Positions 1 through 9,130 of a stretch of 64,000 bases of DNA are shown here, in pieces. Position 1 is the stretch's first letter. Each line of letters opens with the position of its first letter. A program made the position numbers and the translations under genes. The notes under the pieces are model-generated. The model saw only the letters and a program-made list of their open reading frames with translations, had not been told where the DNA came from and searched no databases. Origin of the DNA: Spirosoma aureum (GTDB lineage Bacteria > Bacteroidota > Bacteroidia > Cytophagales > Spirosomataceae); contig NZ_CP050063.1 of assembly GCF_011604685.1 (NCBI RefSeq), forward strand, positions 7,729,001-7,793,000. The letters are read 5' to 3'.

Positions 1-230
1 GTTGTCATTGATTGCTGAACATACAACGAATGACCAAGAATGACAATGACGACTCCGCAATAAACACTTCCGGAGCAAGGTAGGGTTGGTCAACGGCAGG
101 CGAAATCGGTGGTGAAGTCAGCACAATGAATTTCAACTAATCACTAAAATATTATTTTACAAATAAGCAATTATACAAAATATAACATCAATTAAGTTTC
201 ACAGTAAAATACACTGGATCGGGCAGCCAT
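1..230. other. Intergenic start of window
   Basis: No gene could be supported here. All short frames are broken by stop codons, and none reads off the left edge with a convincing protein. The right half (about 140-210) is AT-rich and is probably the promoter region of the following amidohydrolase, but I see no clean TAnnTTTG element. Confidence 0.4.
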
Positions 231-266
231 TTGATTACATTGGCTTATAATTCAATTTTGTTGTTC

Positions 267-1628
267 ATGGCGAATCTATATTTCCTCTCCCTTCCGATCA
301 GGTATTGTCTTATTGTCTGTTTTGCACTTTTCGGGTTTAGATCTACTGCCCAACCATCCGATGCGCTCCTTGTCAAAGTACGTCAGCTAGCCTATACCGA
401 CTCCGCCCGGCTTGTGTCTATGTATAAAGACCTGCACACCCATCCGGAACTGGGCTTTATGGAAACCAGAACGGCTGATATTGTCAGTGAAGAGCTAAAA
501 AGTTTAGGGTATGAGGTCTATTCAGGGATTGGCAAAACGGGTGTTGTTGGCATTCTGAAAAATGGCGACGGTCCAACGGTTATGTTTCGTGCCGATATGG
601 ATGCGCTACCGGTTAAAGAAACAACGGAGCTACCCTATGCCAGCACCGCAACCGTAAAACTGCCAGATGGAAATGAGGTGCCAACGATGCACGCCTGTGG
701 ACATGATGCACACATTACCTGGCTGTTGGGCATCGCTAAACTCATGAAAACGCTCCAGCAGGATTGGAAAGGAACCCTGGTACTGGTCGCTCAACCGGCT
801 GAAGAACCAATAATGGGTGCCAGAGCCATGCGGGAAGACCCCGTTTTCATCAAAAATGTACCCCTGCCCGATTATTTACTAGCCATGCATACGGGCCCAT
901 TTCCAACCGGTATGGTCATGAATCTTCCGGGCACTCGGATGGCAGGCACCGATCAGTTGGACGTTACATTTCGTGGTATCGGCGGACATGGCTCTGCCCC
1001 ACAAACAACTAAAGACCCGATTATTATGGCCAGCGAGGCCATCCTGCAATATCAGACGATAATCAGCCGAAGCAATGATCCGCAGACACCGGCCGTGCTC
1101 ACTGTTGGTTCCGTTCAGGCTGGTCAGGATAACAACGTAATACCGGCTTCGGCACTGGTAAAAATAAACTTTCGGTGGCTTAAACCCGAAACCCGAAAAA
1201 TGCTGTACGACGGCGTCAGCCGAATTGATAGCGGCATAGCCTTTAGCAATGGGCTGCCAATGGGTCTTTATCCAATCATGAAGAAAAAGGGCTATTCGTT
1301 TCCGGTTGTCAACGATTCAGCGCTCGTCAGGAAAGTGAATACAACCCTGGAAAAAGTAGTAAAGAAGGGGAGTCTGATTTCGGCTGGTTTACCCACAGCC
1401 ATGGGGTCAGAAGATTTCCATCATCTTGTTCTGGACAATAAGAAATCTGTTTATGATTTTATATTCGTCGGAACAGCCCCGCTGGACAAGGTTATTGCCG
1501 CCAGAAAAGAAGGTAAACAAACCCCATTCGCTAACCACAATGGAAACTACATGGTCGATCTGGCGGGCATACCCTGGGGTGTTCAGCTTGGTACAGATGC
1601 TTTACTGGGTGTGCTCAAGCTGAAGTAA
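267..1628 (+). CDS. Secreted M20-family amidohydrolase (hippurate / IAA-amino acid hydrolase type)
   Basis: Zinc-dependent hydrolase of the M20D amidohydrolase branch, which cleaves N-acyl amino acids. The ATG at 267 is preferred because it starts a clear signal peptide (hydrophobic segment, then an Ala-Gln cleavage area), giving 453 residues; a TTG at 231 in the same frame would only add a tail. Visible family marks are DLHTHPELGF near the start of the mature protein, RADMDALPV, the metal-binding MHACGHDAH, the PAEE pair, and a HGSAP stretch in the dimerisation domain. The MGSEDF motif near the C-terminus is also typical. The signal peptide suggests a periplasmic enzyme. It converges on the NagB-like gene, with a shared long hairpin between them. 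The substrate cannot be told from sequence. Confidence 0.9.
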   Translation: MANLYFLSLPIRYCLIVCFALFGFRSTAQPSDALLVKVRQLAYTDSARLVSMYKDLHTHPELGFMETRTADIVSEELKSLGYEVYSGIGKTGVVGILKNGDGPTVMFRADMDALPVKETTELPYASTATVKLPDGNEVPTMHACGHDAHITWLLGIAKLMKTLQQDWKGTLVLVAQPAEEPIMGARAMREDPVFIKNVPLPDYLLAMHTGPFPTGMVMNLPGTRMAGTDQLDVTFRGIGGHGSAPQTTKDPIIMASEAILQYQTIISRSNDPQTPAVLTVGSVQAGQDNNVIPASALVKINFRWLKPETRKMLYDGVSRIDSGIAFSNGLPMGLYPIMKKKGYSFPVVNDSALVRKVNTTLEKVVKKGSLISAGLPTAMGSEDFHHLVLDNKKSVYDFIFVGTAPLDKVIAARKEGKQTPFANHNGNYMVDLAGIPWGVQLGTDALLGVLKLK

Positions 1629-1634
1629 TTCAGT

Positions 1635-1703
1635 CCAGACCGAGTAGTAGTGCCCTGATTTCAATGACTTGCAGAAAAATCAGAGCACTGCTACTCGGTC
1701 TGG
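1635..1703. terminator. Bidirectional hairpin terminator
   Basis: Arms 1635-1661 and 1677-1703 pair over 27 positions with one G:T wobble and one mismatch, around a 15-base loop. It lies between the convergent amidohydrolase and NagB-like genes. It has only short T/A tracts, so it may act by stem strength rather than a classical U-run. Confidence 0.7.
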
Positions 1704-1713
1704 GTCAACAGTT

Positions 1714-2439
1714 TCAAATAAGCAAGCTTCCAGCGGCTTCATCGACCAAAACACGTGCATTAGGACGCGTTTGGATCATGCTGGCCGGGATCTGTTCAGT
1801 AATAGGCCCCGTCAGTGCCTGACGCAGCATCGGTGCTTTTTTCTCGCCACTAACCAGAAGCACCACATTCCGCGCTTCTGCCAGGTGACGTAACCCGATG
1901 GTAATACCCTTGGTTAAGGTAGTTTCAGTTTCGAAATACTTCTGTCCAACGATTTTGGTACTTTCGGCCAGTTCAACAACATGGCAACCCAGATTGAAGG
2001 GTGTACCAGGCTCATTCAGCGCAATATGACCGTTCATGCCCATCCCAACCAGCAAGAGATCTAACCCGCCTTTCGACCGAATAACCCCATCGATTCGTTT
2101 ACATTCGCTGGCCAGATCGCTGGCCTTCGCGTCGAAAACATGAACTTGCTCCGAGCGAAGGTTGAGTGGATTAAACAAATCCCGGTAGACATAATACGAA
2201 CAGCTCCCCACATCGTCGGGGCCGAAACCTACCCATTCGTCCAGCCCAACAAACGTGCACTGGCTAATATCAACCTTTCCGGCTTTTACCAGCGCTACAA
2301 ATCGATGATAGGTTTCAATTGGCGTATCACCCGATGCCAGGCAAAGTAAAGCATCCGGCTTTTTATTAATAATGCCTGCGATATACTCAGCGGTATACTG
2401 CGAAAGTGTGTTGTAATCAGAAAACTTTTTAAGATTCAT
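1714..2439 (-). CDS. Glucosamine-6-phosphate deaminase / 6-phosphogluconolactonase family protein
   Basis: Sugar-phosphate isomerase of the NagB/RpiA/6PGL fold. NagB converts glucosamine-6-phosphate to fructose-6-phosphate and ammonia. The ATG at 2439 (241 residues, beginning MNLKKF) fits the family start; the in-frame ATG at 2487 would add 16 residues of no obvious value. Diagnostic stretches are LASGDTPIETY near residue 35, the FVGLDEWVG motif, GMGMNGHIALNEPG (which carries the catalytic Asn-Gly-His), and a terminal segment with conserved Arg and Glu. The length agrees with short NagB-like proteins. Whether it acts on glucosamine-6-phosphate or 6-phosphogluconolactone cannot be settled here, but the GHIALNEPG form favours NagB. 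No nag operon partner is adjacent. Confidence 0.85.
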   Translation of the reverse strand: MNLKKFSDYNTLSQYTAEYIAGIINKKPDALLCLASGDTPIETYHRFVALVKAGKVDISQCTFVGLDEWVGFGPDDVGSCSYYVYRDLFNPLNLRSEQVHVFDAKASDLASECKRIDGVIRSKGGLDLLLVGMGMNGHIALNEPGTPFNLGCHVVELAESTKIVGQKYFETETTLTKGITIGLRHLAEARNVVLLVSGEKKAPMLRQALTGPITEQIPASMIQTRPNARVLVDEAAGSLLI

Positions 2440-2538
2440 AAACGGGTTTAGAAAAATAGATAGTCTATTATCGGTATTCGTTGGCACCTGACAAAGAGCC
2501 GTTGTAAACGATAAAACCGAAAACGATAAACGGCATAC

Positions 2539-3891
2539 TCATTTCAATTCACTGGCCCGAATATCCCGGCTCCAGCGTTCAGCTCCTTTCTGATCATGGA
2601 CTTTAATAGTCAGAACCCGATCATTGAGCGGACCGCTAACGCTCAGCAATCCGAAATTTCGCTCTGCTACCAACGTTCCGTCAACATAGGTCGGCTGTTT
2701 TAACTCATCAGCGCGGGGTTGTGCAACTGAGGACGTGAGTGGTGAGATCGTTAGATCATAAAGCGGGTAGGTGCCCGAACGATCAAGTTTGTGAAGAATC
2801 GAATGGTGGCGATCACCGGTAATGAACAGAACCCCCGGAATTTTGGCCTCCGTGATCGCCTTAAGCAACCGGTCTCGTTCGGTGCTATAGATCGCGTAAT
2901 TCTCAAAGGCAGCCGTTGGATTAATGATTTGCCCACCCGTAATGATAAATTTAAAGGAAGCTTTACTAAATGTCAGCGCATCGACGAGCCATTGAATCTG
3001 TTTATCACCAAAATAGGCTTTCTCCGGTCCATCGGGTTTCTCATTTGGGGCCCGAAACGTGCGGTCATCCAGCAAAAAGAACTGGCAATCGTTCCAGAAA
3101 AATGTACCGGCACAGCCTTCCGGAAAAACGAAATTCGGGTTAGTCCAAAACAACTTGAAGGCTTCGAGCGTAACGGGTTTGAGCCAATAAGACCGATCGG
3201 CATCATTCGGGCCATAATCGTGATCGTCCCAGACGGCATAATTATGCGTTGAAGCCAGCAGAGGCTGCATTTCGGGTAATGAACGGGTGTGGGTATAGCG
3301 ACGTAACACGCCCGTTCGGCTGTTCCAGTCTACCTCACGCGTATAGGTGTTATCGCCGGTCCAGATCATAAAATCAGGTTTCTGAACCGTCAGTGCCGTA
3401 AAAATCTCGTAGCCTCCACCATAAGGTTTACCGGGCCGGTCAGTGCCCTCCTCGTTGACGTAGGTGCAGCTTCCTACGCCGAAACGAAAAGCCGGTGGGT
3501 CCGTCCGCCACTGCCACAGGTTTTGGGTTTGAAACTGGGTCCGGTAGGGCAGGCTCACCTTTCTGCCCCCGATTAACAGCTCGTACTCGTACTTTTTGCC
3601 GGGTTCCACCTGATCGGCGAGCAGGTGGGCTGTAAAAGCCGTTTGCCGGGAGGTCTGAATTTCACTCGTCAGGTAAACAGGCGTGGGTTTCCCGGCTTCA
3701 TGATAGCGAACCTGAACACGGGCTGGCTCTTTGGTTTGAGCCCATAACATGACCTCCCGCATATCAGAATAACCCACCATCGGACCCGCCTGGAGTTTAC
3801 TACGGGCAGGCGCTACTTTTGCCGATTGCCCGGCTGTAAGCAACGGGTTGACAAACAGTATCCACAAGAGTATGTGTCGAATATTGTACAT
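2539..3891 (-). CDS. PhoD-like alkaline phosphatase / phosphodiesterase, secreted
   Basis: Secreted metallophosphatase of the PhoD type. The start at 3891 gives a 450-residue precursor with a signal peptide ending near TAGQ; the longer frame from 3939 adds a non-hydrophobic leader that overlaps the lysA start. An N-terminal Ig-like domain (GYSDMREVMLWAQT) is followed by the catalytic region with FGVGSC, WTGDNTY, VWDDHDYGPND, and GDRHHS near the C-terminus, all standard metal-ligand motifs of the family. It is transcribed divergently from lysA, whose promoter lies just upstream of this start. The family releases phosphate from phosphodiesters outside the cytoplasm; the specific substrate is unknown. 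Confidence 0.9.
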   Translation of the reverse strand: MYNIRHILLWILFVNPLLTAGQSAKVAPARSKLQAGPMVGYSDMREVMLWAQTKEPARVQVRYHEAGKPTPVYLTSEIQTSRQTAFTAHLLADQVEPGKKYEYELLIGGRKVSLPYRTQFQTQNLWQWRTDPPAFRFGVGSCTYVNEEGTDRPGKPYGGGYEIFTALTVQKPDFMIWTGDNTYTREVDWNSRTGVLRRYTHTRSLPEMQPLLASTHNYAVWDDHDYGPNDADRSYWLKPVTLEAFKLFWTNPNFVFPEGCAGTFFWNDCQFFLLDDRTFRAPNEKPDGPEKAYFGDKQIQWLVDALTFSKASFKFIITGGQIINPTAAFENYAIYSTERDRLLKAITEAKIPGVLFITGDRHHSILHKLDRSGTYPLYDLTISPLTSSVAQPRADELKQPTYVDGTLVAERNFGLLSVSGPLNDRVLTIKVHDQKGAERWSRDIRASELK

Positions 3892-3914
3892 AGTAGAAAG
3901 ATGGCGTAATTTTG
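3884..3914 (+). promoter_or_regulatory. Bacteroidota-type promoter of lysA
   Basis: TTG at 3884-3886 and TAATTTTG at 3907-3914 are separated by 20 bases. This matches the Bacteroidota -33/-7 consensus TTG...TAnnTTTG, and the lysA ATG lies 20 bases downstream. It overlaps the start of the divergent PhoD-like gene, so the two genes may compete for polymerase. Confidence 0.7.
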
Positions 3915-3933
3915 CGGTTCGTTTACTGAAACC

Positions 3934-5196
3934 ATGCAACTAAAAGACCGCAACTATCAGATTCAGGGCGTTGACGTGTTGGCGATTGCCGAAGAATTCG
4001 GTTTGCCTGCATACGTATATGACGCAGACAAAATTATCGAAAAAATTGGCTTGCTCCGGTCATCTTTTACCGGGGTTAACCTAAAGATCAAGTATGCGGC
4101 CAAAGCGCTGACAAACGTATCGATTCTGAAATTGATGCGGCAGCAGGGTGTTGAAATGGATTCGGTGTCGGTCAATGAAGCACGTATGGGTATGTTGGCT
4201 GGTTTTGAGCCCGGCCAGATCATGTTTACGCCCAGCGGAGTGGCTTTCGATGAAATTCGTGAAGCGGTTGACCTCGGTCTGCAACTGAACGTCGATAGCC
4301 TGCCCTTACTGGAGTGGGTTGGCCAAACCTATGGTGGTGCCGTCCCGATCAGTATCCGGATTAACCCGCATATCGCCGAAGGTGGAAATATCAAGATTTC
4401 GACTGGCCATGCCGATTCCAAGTTTGGCATTTCCATTCTGCAACGGCCTGAAATTCGGGCTGTGGTTGAGAAATATCACATGTCGGTAGCAGGCTTACAT
4501 ATTCACACAGGTTCGGACTTTAAAAATGCCAATGCGTTTCTGCGTGGGGCCGAAGTTTTGTTCGAACTCGCCAGCGATTATCCCGACCTTAAATTCATCG
4601 ATTTCGGTAGCGGCTTTAAAGTAGCCTACAAAGCGGGCGATCACATCACCGATATCGTTGATCTGGGCCGTAAGGTTTCCGAAACATTTCAGGCTTTCTG
4701 CCAGCAATATGGTCGGGAACTGGAGCTTTGGTTCGAGCCCGGTAAGTTTCTGGTGAGCGAATGCGGTCATTTACTGGTACGGACCAATATCGTTAAAGAA
4801 AATCCGACAAGAACGTTCGTAGCCATTGATTCAGGGCTGAACCACCTCATCCGGCCCATGATGTATGACGCTTATCATGACATCAAAAACGTTTCGAACC
4901 CACTGGGTAACGAGAAAACGTATACTGTCGTTGGCTATATCTGCGAAACAGACACCTTCGCTACTGATCGGCCACTTCCTGACGTACGACCCGGCGATGT
5001 GCTGTCGTTCGAGAATGCGGGGGCCTATGGCTTCAGTATGTCTTCCAACTATAACGCCCGCCTTCGTCCGGCAGAAGTGTTGGTATACGACGGAAATCCA
5101 TACCTGATCCGCCAGCGCGAGACCTTCGAGGATTTGATGCGCGGTCAGGTTGACGTTCCCATTTTGAATTCAGAAATAATTGAGCAACAAGTATAA
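3934..5196 (+). CDS. lysA: Diaminopimelate decarboxylase
   Basis: PLP enzyme of the alanine-racemase-like fold III that decarboxylates meso-diaminopimelate to L-lysine, the last step of the pathway. It has 420 residues, normal for LysA. The PLP lysine is in KYAAKA (Lys57), followed by the glycine-rich FGSGF phosphate-binding segment, HIHTGSDF, the substrate-binding WFEPGKFLV, and the C-terminal CETDTFATD and ENAGAYGFSMSSNYN signature. The ATG at 3934 sits 20 bases after a consensus promoter. The yebC gene follows after 95 bases on the same strand and may be co-transcribed, although this pairing says nothing about function. Confidence 0.96.
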   Translation: MQLKDRNYQIQGVDVLAIAEEFGLPAYVYDADKIIEKIGLLRSSFTGVNLKIKYAAKALTNVSILKLMRQQGVEMDSVSVNEARMGMLAGFEPGQIMFTPSGVAFDEIREAVDLGLQLNVDSLPLLEWVGQTYGGAVPISIRINPHIAEGGNIKISTGHADSKFGISILQRPEIRAVVEKYHMSVAGLHIHTGSDFKNANAFLRGAEVLFELASDYPDLKFIDFGSGFKVAYKAGDHITDIVDLGRKVSETFQAFCQQYGRELELWFEPGKFLVSECGHLLVRTNIVKENPTRTFVAIDSGLNHLIRPMMYDAYHDIKNVSNPLGNEKTYTVVGYICETDTFATDRPLPDVRPGDVLSFENAGAYGFSMSSNYNARLRPAEVLVYDGNPYLIRQRETFEDLMRGQVDVPILNSEIIEQQV

Positions 5197-5291
5197 GGTA
5201 ACAGCTTACAGCATTCTATTTGTGGTTGTCTGACGCATGAATCACCGCATCCCGAATGCTGAAAATCGAATACCATAAACCATAAACCACA

Positions 5292-6005
5292 ATGGGAAGA
5301 GCGTTTGAATACCGGAAAGCGCGTAAAATGAAACGGTGGGGGCAAATGGCAAAGACCTTTACCCGCATCGGAAAAGATATCGTTATCGCCGTTAAAAACG
5401 GTGGTCCTGACCCCGACACCAATGGTCGTCTGCGGGCTATTATCCAGAATGCCAAAGCGGCTAACATGCCGAAGGAAAACGTAGACCGGGCGATCAAAAA
5501 AGCCTCGTCGAAGGATCAGGAAGACTATAAAGAGATCGTTTATGAAGCCTATGCTCCACACGGCATAGCGCTCGTTATCGAAACAGCAACCGACAATCAC
5601 AACCGTACGGTAGCTAACGTTCGGAGCTATCTCAATAAACTTGGTGGTAGCCTCGGCACCCAGGGTATGCTCGATTTTCTCTTCGACCGGAAATCCGTCT
5701 TTCGCATTCCGGCCGACGGTATCGATCAGGAAGAACTCGAACTGGAACTGATCGATGTTGGGGGCGATGAAATAGAATTTGACGATGAAGCGAATCAGTA
5801 TGTGATCTATGGTGAGTTTACGGCGTTTGGGTCTATTCAGAAGTTTCTGGAAGAAAAAGGCTATGATATCAAACAGGCCGAGTTCGAGCGTATTCCCAAT
5901 GATTACAAGGAACTAACCGACGACGAAGTTGCCGATGTAGAAAAGCTCATCGAACGTATCGAAGAAGACGATGACGTGCAGATGGTATATCACAATATGC
6001 GATAG
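5292..6005 (+). CDS. YebC/PmpR family protein
   Basis: Member of the widespread YebC/TACO1 family (237 residues, normal length). Members bind DNA as regulators (PmpR) or help ribosomes through difficult peptide stretches. The N-terminus reads MGRAFEYRKARK, followed by the family hallmarks WGQMAKTFTRIGKDI, MPKENVDRAIKKA, YEAYAPHGIA and DNHNRTVANVR, and a C-terminal acidic domain. The RKARK plus MAKTFTRIGK form is the version common in Bacteroidota. The gene ends against a long bidirectional hairpin shared with the convergent T9SS protein gene. Confidence 0.94.
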   Translation: MGRAFEYRKARKMKRWGQMAKTFTRIGKDIVIAVKNGGPDPDTNGRLRAIIQNAKAANMPKENVDRAIKKASSKDQEDYKEIVYEAYAPHGIALVIETATDNHNRTVANVRSYLNKLGGSLGTQGMLDFLFDRKSVFRIPADGIDQEELELELIDVGGDEIEFDDEANQYVIYGEFTAFGSIQKFLEEKGYDIKQAEFERIPNDYKELTDDEVADVEKLIERIEEDDDVQMVYHNMR

Positions 6006-6023
6006 ATAAAGGCAATTCTGTAA

Positions 6024-6089
6024 AAAAAGTAATTGGGGTGAATAAGGTAATTGGTTTAGCCAATCCCTTACTCACCCCAATTACTTTTT
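6024..6089. terminator. Bidirectional hairpin terminator
   Basis: Arms 6024-6047 and 6066-6089 pair at 23 of 24 positions, with A-run and T-run at the outer ends, so it works in both directions. A second short stem (6050-6054 with 6060-6064) lies inside the loop. It separates yebC from the convergent T9SS cargo gene. Confidence 0.85.
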
Positions 6090-6100
6090 CTAAGCTTAAT

Positions 6101-9031
6101 TTATTTCATGCTGACTCCTTCGCGCAGAATCTGCACCCAACCCTTGAGCACCTGCGCCGGTGCCTCACGATCCAGCATCGCATACCGTACCGTTACCTGA
6201 TAGTAGTATAAACCACTCGGCAGATCGGCTCCGTCGCTTGATTTGCCATCCCAGGCCAGGGTCGAACTCGTGCCTTCGTAAACCTTGCTGCCATACCGGT
6301 TGTACACCACCAACGCTACACCCTCCACAAATCGGGGACACTTTAATGGCTGGAAAAGATCATTCTTCCCATCCCCATTCGGCGTGAACACGTTCGGCAG
6401 AACAAAAGCCGGACAGGCATCATTACAGACTGTGTTTGAAGGCAAACTCTCCACACCCGACTTGCTGACAGCCGTCACATAATAACAACCTGCCACCGTG
6501 GTCAGATTCGTGTGGTCAAAACTCGTCGTAGGAGCGGGAATACTGGCTAGTTCGGCCGGTTTATCCTGCTGATAGCGTCCATAATACAGCTTATAGCCCA
6601 CCACATTGGGATCGCAGGTGGGCCCGCTGGTAAGGGTCCAGTGGAGCTTGTTGGTAAAACTGGTTTGACCGCACAGGCTCTCACTGCTGAGGCTGGCACA
6701 GTTCAGACTATCCAGTCCCAGATTCGGCGAACAGGGCTTGGTGGTATCGCTCGGTGTGGCACAGATGATCTGACTGTAATTGATCAGTATACCCAGAGTA
6801 GCCAGTTTAGGGTCGGCATACTGGCCTCGGGTCATCACCCGATAACAGTAGCTGCTGTCGGCCGAAAGTTGACGGCTGGTATTTCCATCGGCCACAAAGG
6901 TATCGTTGCCCGTATCGGTAAAGACATAGGTCTGGGCACCCTGCACCCGCACCTCGGCGATTTTGTTAAAGGGCCCATTGGGACCGGAGCGGCTCCGATA
7001 GACGTCGTGGGTCTGGTTATCGTTAGACCAGGGCGTGTTGGCCTGCCAGCTCAGGGCGACCTGTCGCTGGGCGGGAGTAACAGCCAGGCGGATGCTGGAA
7101 GCGGGGTCAGTCACATCCAGCCGGGTGAGCTGGCCATTGGTGCCCGTATAGTAAAACTCGACCCGGTAGCGATATGCATTCGCGGTCGTATTTAGCGCAC
7201 TCACGGAGCTGCCTCTGTCGACAAACACCGTATCTGCTACCCCAGCCTGGAGGTTCGTGTTGATGGTTGCGATGTTGACAAAATCAGCACCGGCCAGCCC
7301 CGTGGCTCGTTGGAGTCGGTATTGGTACGGAGCGCCTAAATCGCCGGGGTTGAGCCCCAAAGGTCGGGTCCATCGAACGGTAATCCGTCCTCGTTGTGTA
7401 TCCGTGCTATCAACGGTAACCTGTGTCATCACGGGAGCCAGCAGCGGCAATTCGAGACAGGCTTCGGTAGAGACCACGCTAAGTCCGCCGTTGTTGCCAA
7501 TGCCGGGATTGCTGGCTACGATCCGGTACGAATAGCTGACGCCCCGTTTGAGTGAACTGGTATCGATGTAGCTGGTCGCTGTATAGGGAATACGGGCAAT
7601 CTCCTGATAGCCGTAGCTGGCGGGTAATCCAGTCGTACAACTTTGGGAGACAATAGGCGTACAGCCTTCTTTGCGATAAATGATCAGTTTAGTCGTATCA
7701 CTTGCTCCGCCAATCGAAGCGATTCGCCCGCAGCTATAGGCGGTCCAGTTGAGTTGAATGGCTCGCCCAGCGGCCGTGGCCGTGGGGCGGGCTGTCAGGT
7801 TTTTGACCGACGGCGCGTAGAGTCGAATACGCAACGTAGCAAACGAAGCAAGCGAAACAGCGCCCCTACCCGGCACATCATTGACTTTGAGGGTAATATC
7901 ATACGGTTCCTCCCGCGCCTGATTGCAGTTGGTTTGCCAGGAGAAAGTAGCGGTTGCAGGCTGAGCCTGAGATACACCTCCGTTGATCAGTTTAGCATAT
8001 TCAGGTGGCACCAGTTGACCAGCAGGGAAAGGCTGACCATCGCTGTTCACGTTGAAGGGCCCACCAAAAGCCGTAATGATGACACGTTGACCGTCGGGGT
8101 CAGTAGCCCTGATCGCCTGTTGAATCAGCGTACCGGCTTCCACACAAATCTCGGCGCCGACAATGAGCGGGCGCTTGTTTGGCTGATCGATTACGATGAT
8201 TTGCATATCGCGGGTAATCTCGCCAATCAGTACGCCATTACGCCATTCTTCAATGATAAAGGCGAAGTTAAATTGACCGGCCTGTCCAGGCGAATCCCAG
8301 CAGAGATCCCCTGTTCGGGCATCAATCGTGAAGGTTGGTGGCGTACCACCATCTTCCCTTACCGAGCTAAAATTACTGGCGGGATCAAGGTAAGCGGGAA
8401 TAAATCGACTTCGGCAACTGTTGGGAATACCTTCCTGAGGCTTACTAAGCCGGTACGCCAAACTATCACCATCAGCATCGAAAGCAGCTGGGTTGTGGCA
8501 GAATTTCTGACCTACGCGAGCCGAATCCAATGGTGGGTTCAGCATAACAGGCGTTGAGTTAACTTCCAGAGCCGCATTGATCAGAATTGTTGTCGACACA
8601 TAAAACGTAATCTGATCAGAGCTTCCGGCGGGAGGCAGGTTCAGGGTACCTTTGTTCCGGTTAGCGATCTGGACACCAATCGTATAAGCGCCAGGTCCTG
8701 GATAGGTATGAGTTGTCACATACGTGTTTACAGATGACGTCCGTCCGTTAATGTATCTACGCCCGGATCGCTTCACTTCTGCCTGCGTACCATCACCAAA
8801 GCAGAACGTATAGGAATTAGCATCGTCGGCAGCTGTTTTCCCCGTTACTTCGTCATAGTACGTAGTTAGGGTTATCTCATATGTTAAAGAAGCTCCGGGA
8901 AGTCGTCGGGTTGTAATTTCACCTGCCCGTACGTGCGTAGCCTGGCTGATGGTTGGCCAGAGAATAGCCCCCATAGATAGGGCAATGAGCCCAATTGTAT
9001 AAACTAAACGCATAGAATTATCGCATTTCAC
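6101..9031 (-). CDS. Large secreted protein with T9SS type B (gliding motility-associated) C-terminal domain
   Basis: Predicted exported adhesin-like or surface protein of 976 residues. The signal peptide is best read from the in-frame ATG at 9013 (MRLVYTIG...), six codons inside the outermost ATG at 9031. The body consists of repeated beta-sandwich regions resembling PKD/cadherin and fibronectin type III modules. The C-terminal 90 residues contain LPNVFTPNGDGKNDLF, VVYNRYGSKVYEG, WDG, LPSGLYYYQV and KGWVQILRE, the CHU_C domain recognised as a type B sorting signal of the Bacteroidota type IX secretion system. It is therefore probably exported across the outer membrane and either released or attached. 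Its ligand or structural role is not apparent. It is flanked by a convergent terminator and stands alone. Confidence 0.88.
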   Translation of the reverse strand: MKCDNSMRLVYTIGLIALSMGAILWPTISQATHVRAGEITTRRLPGASLTYEITLTTYYDEVTGKTAADDANSYTFCFGDGTQAEVKRSGRRYINGRTSSVNTYVTTHTYPGPGAYTIGVQIANRNKGTLNLPPAGSSDQITFYVSTTILINAALEVNSTPVMLNPPLDSARVGQKFCHNPAAFDADGDSLAYRLSKPQEGIPNSCRSRFIPAYLDPASNFSSVREDGGTPPTFTIDARTGDLCWDSPGQAGQFNFAFIIEEWRNGVLIGEITRDMQIIVIDQPNKRPLIVGAEICVEAGTLIQQAIRATDPDGQRVIITAFGGPFNVNSDGQPFPAGQLVPPEYAKLINGGVSQAQPATATFSWQTNCNQAREEPYDITLKVNDVPGRGAVSLASFATLRIRLYAPSVKNLTARPTATAAGRAIQLNWTAYSCGRIASIGGASDTTKLIIYRKEGCTPIVSQSCTTGLPASYGYQEIARIPYTATSYIDTSSLKRGVSYSYRIVASNPGIGNNGGLSVVSTEACLELPLLAPVMTQVTVDSTDTQRGRITVRWTRPLGLNPGDLGAPYQYRLQRATGLAGADFVNIATINTNLQAGVADTVFVDRGSSVSALNTTANAYRYRVEFYYTGTNGQLTRLDVTDPASSIRLAVTPAQRQVALSWQANTPWSNDNQTHDVYRSRSGPNGPFNKIAEVRVQGAQTYVFTDTGNDTFVADGNTSRQLSADSSYCYRVMTRGQYADPKLATLGILINYSQIICATPSDTTKPCSPNLGLDSLNCASLSSESLCGQTSFTNKLHWTLTSGPTCDPNVVGYKLYYGRYQQDKPAELASIPAPTTSFDHTNLTTVAGCYYVTAVSKSGVESLPSNTVCNDACPAFVLPNVFTPNGDGKNDLFQPLKCPRFVEGVALVVYNRYGSKVYEGTSSTLAWDGKSSDGADLPSGLYYYQVTVRYAMLDREAPAQVLKGWVQILREGVSMK

Positions 9032-9130
9032 TTACAACGAATTCAGACCCAAAAAGTATATTTCCTATTGGGCTAGAAACTGCCTGTTTTCACCTTTCGG
9101 GCAAGATTTTGTTCGTATTCTGACTTTTGA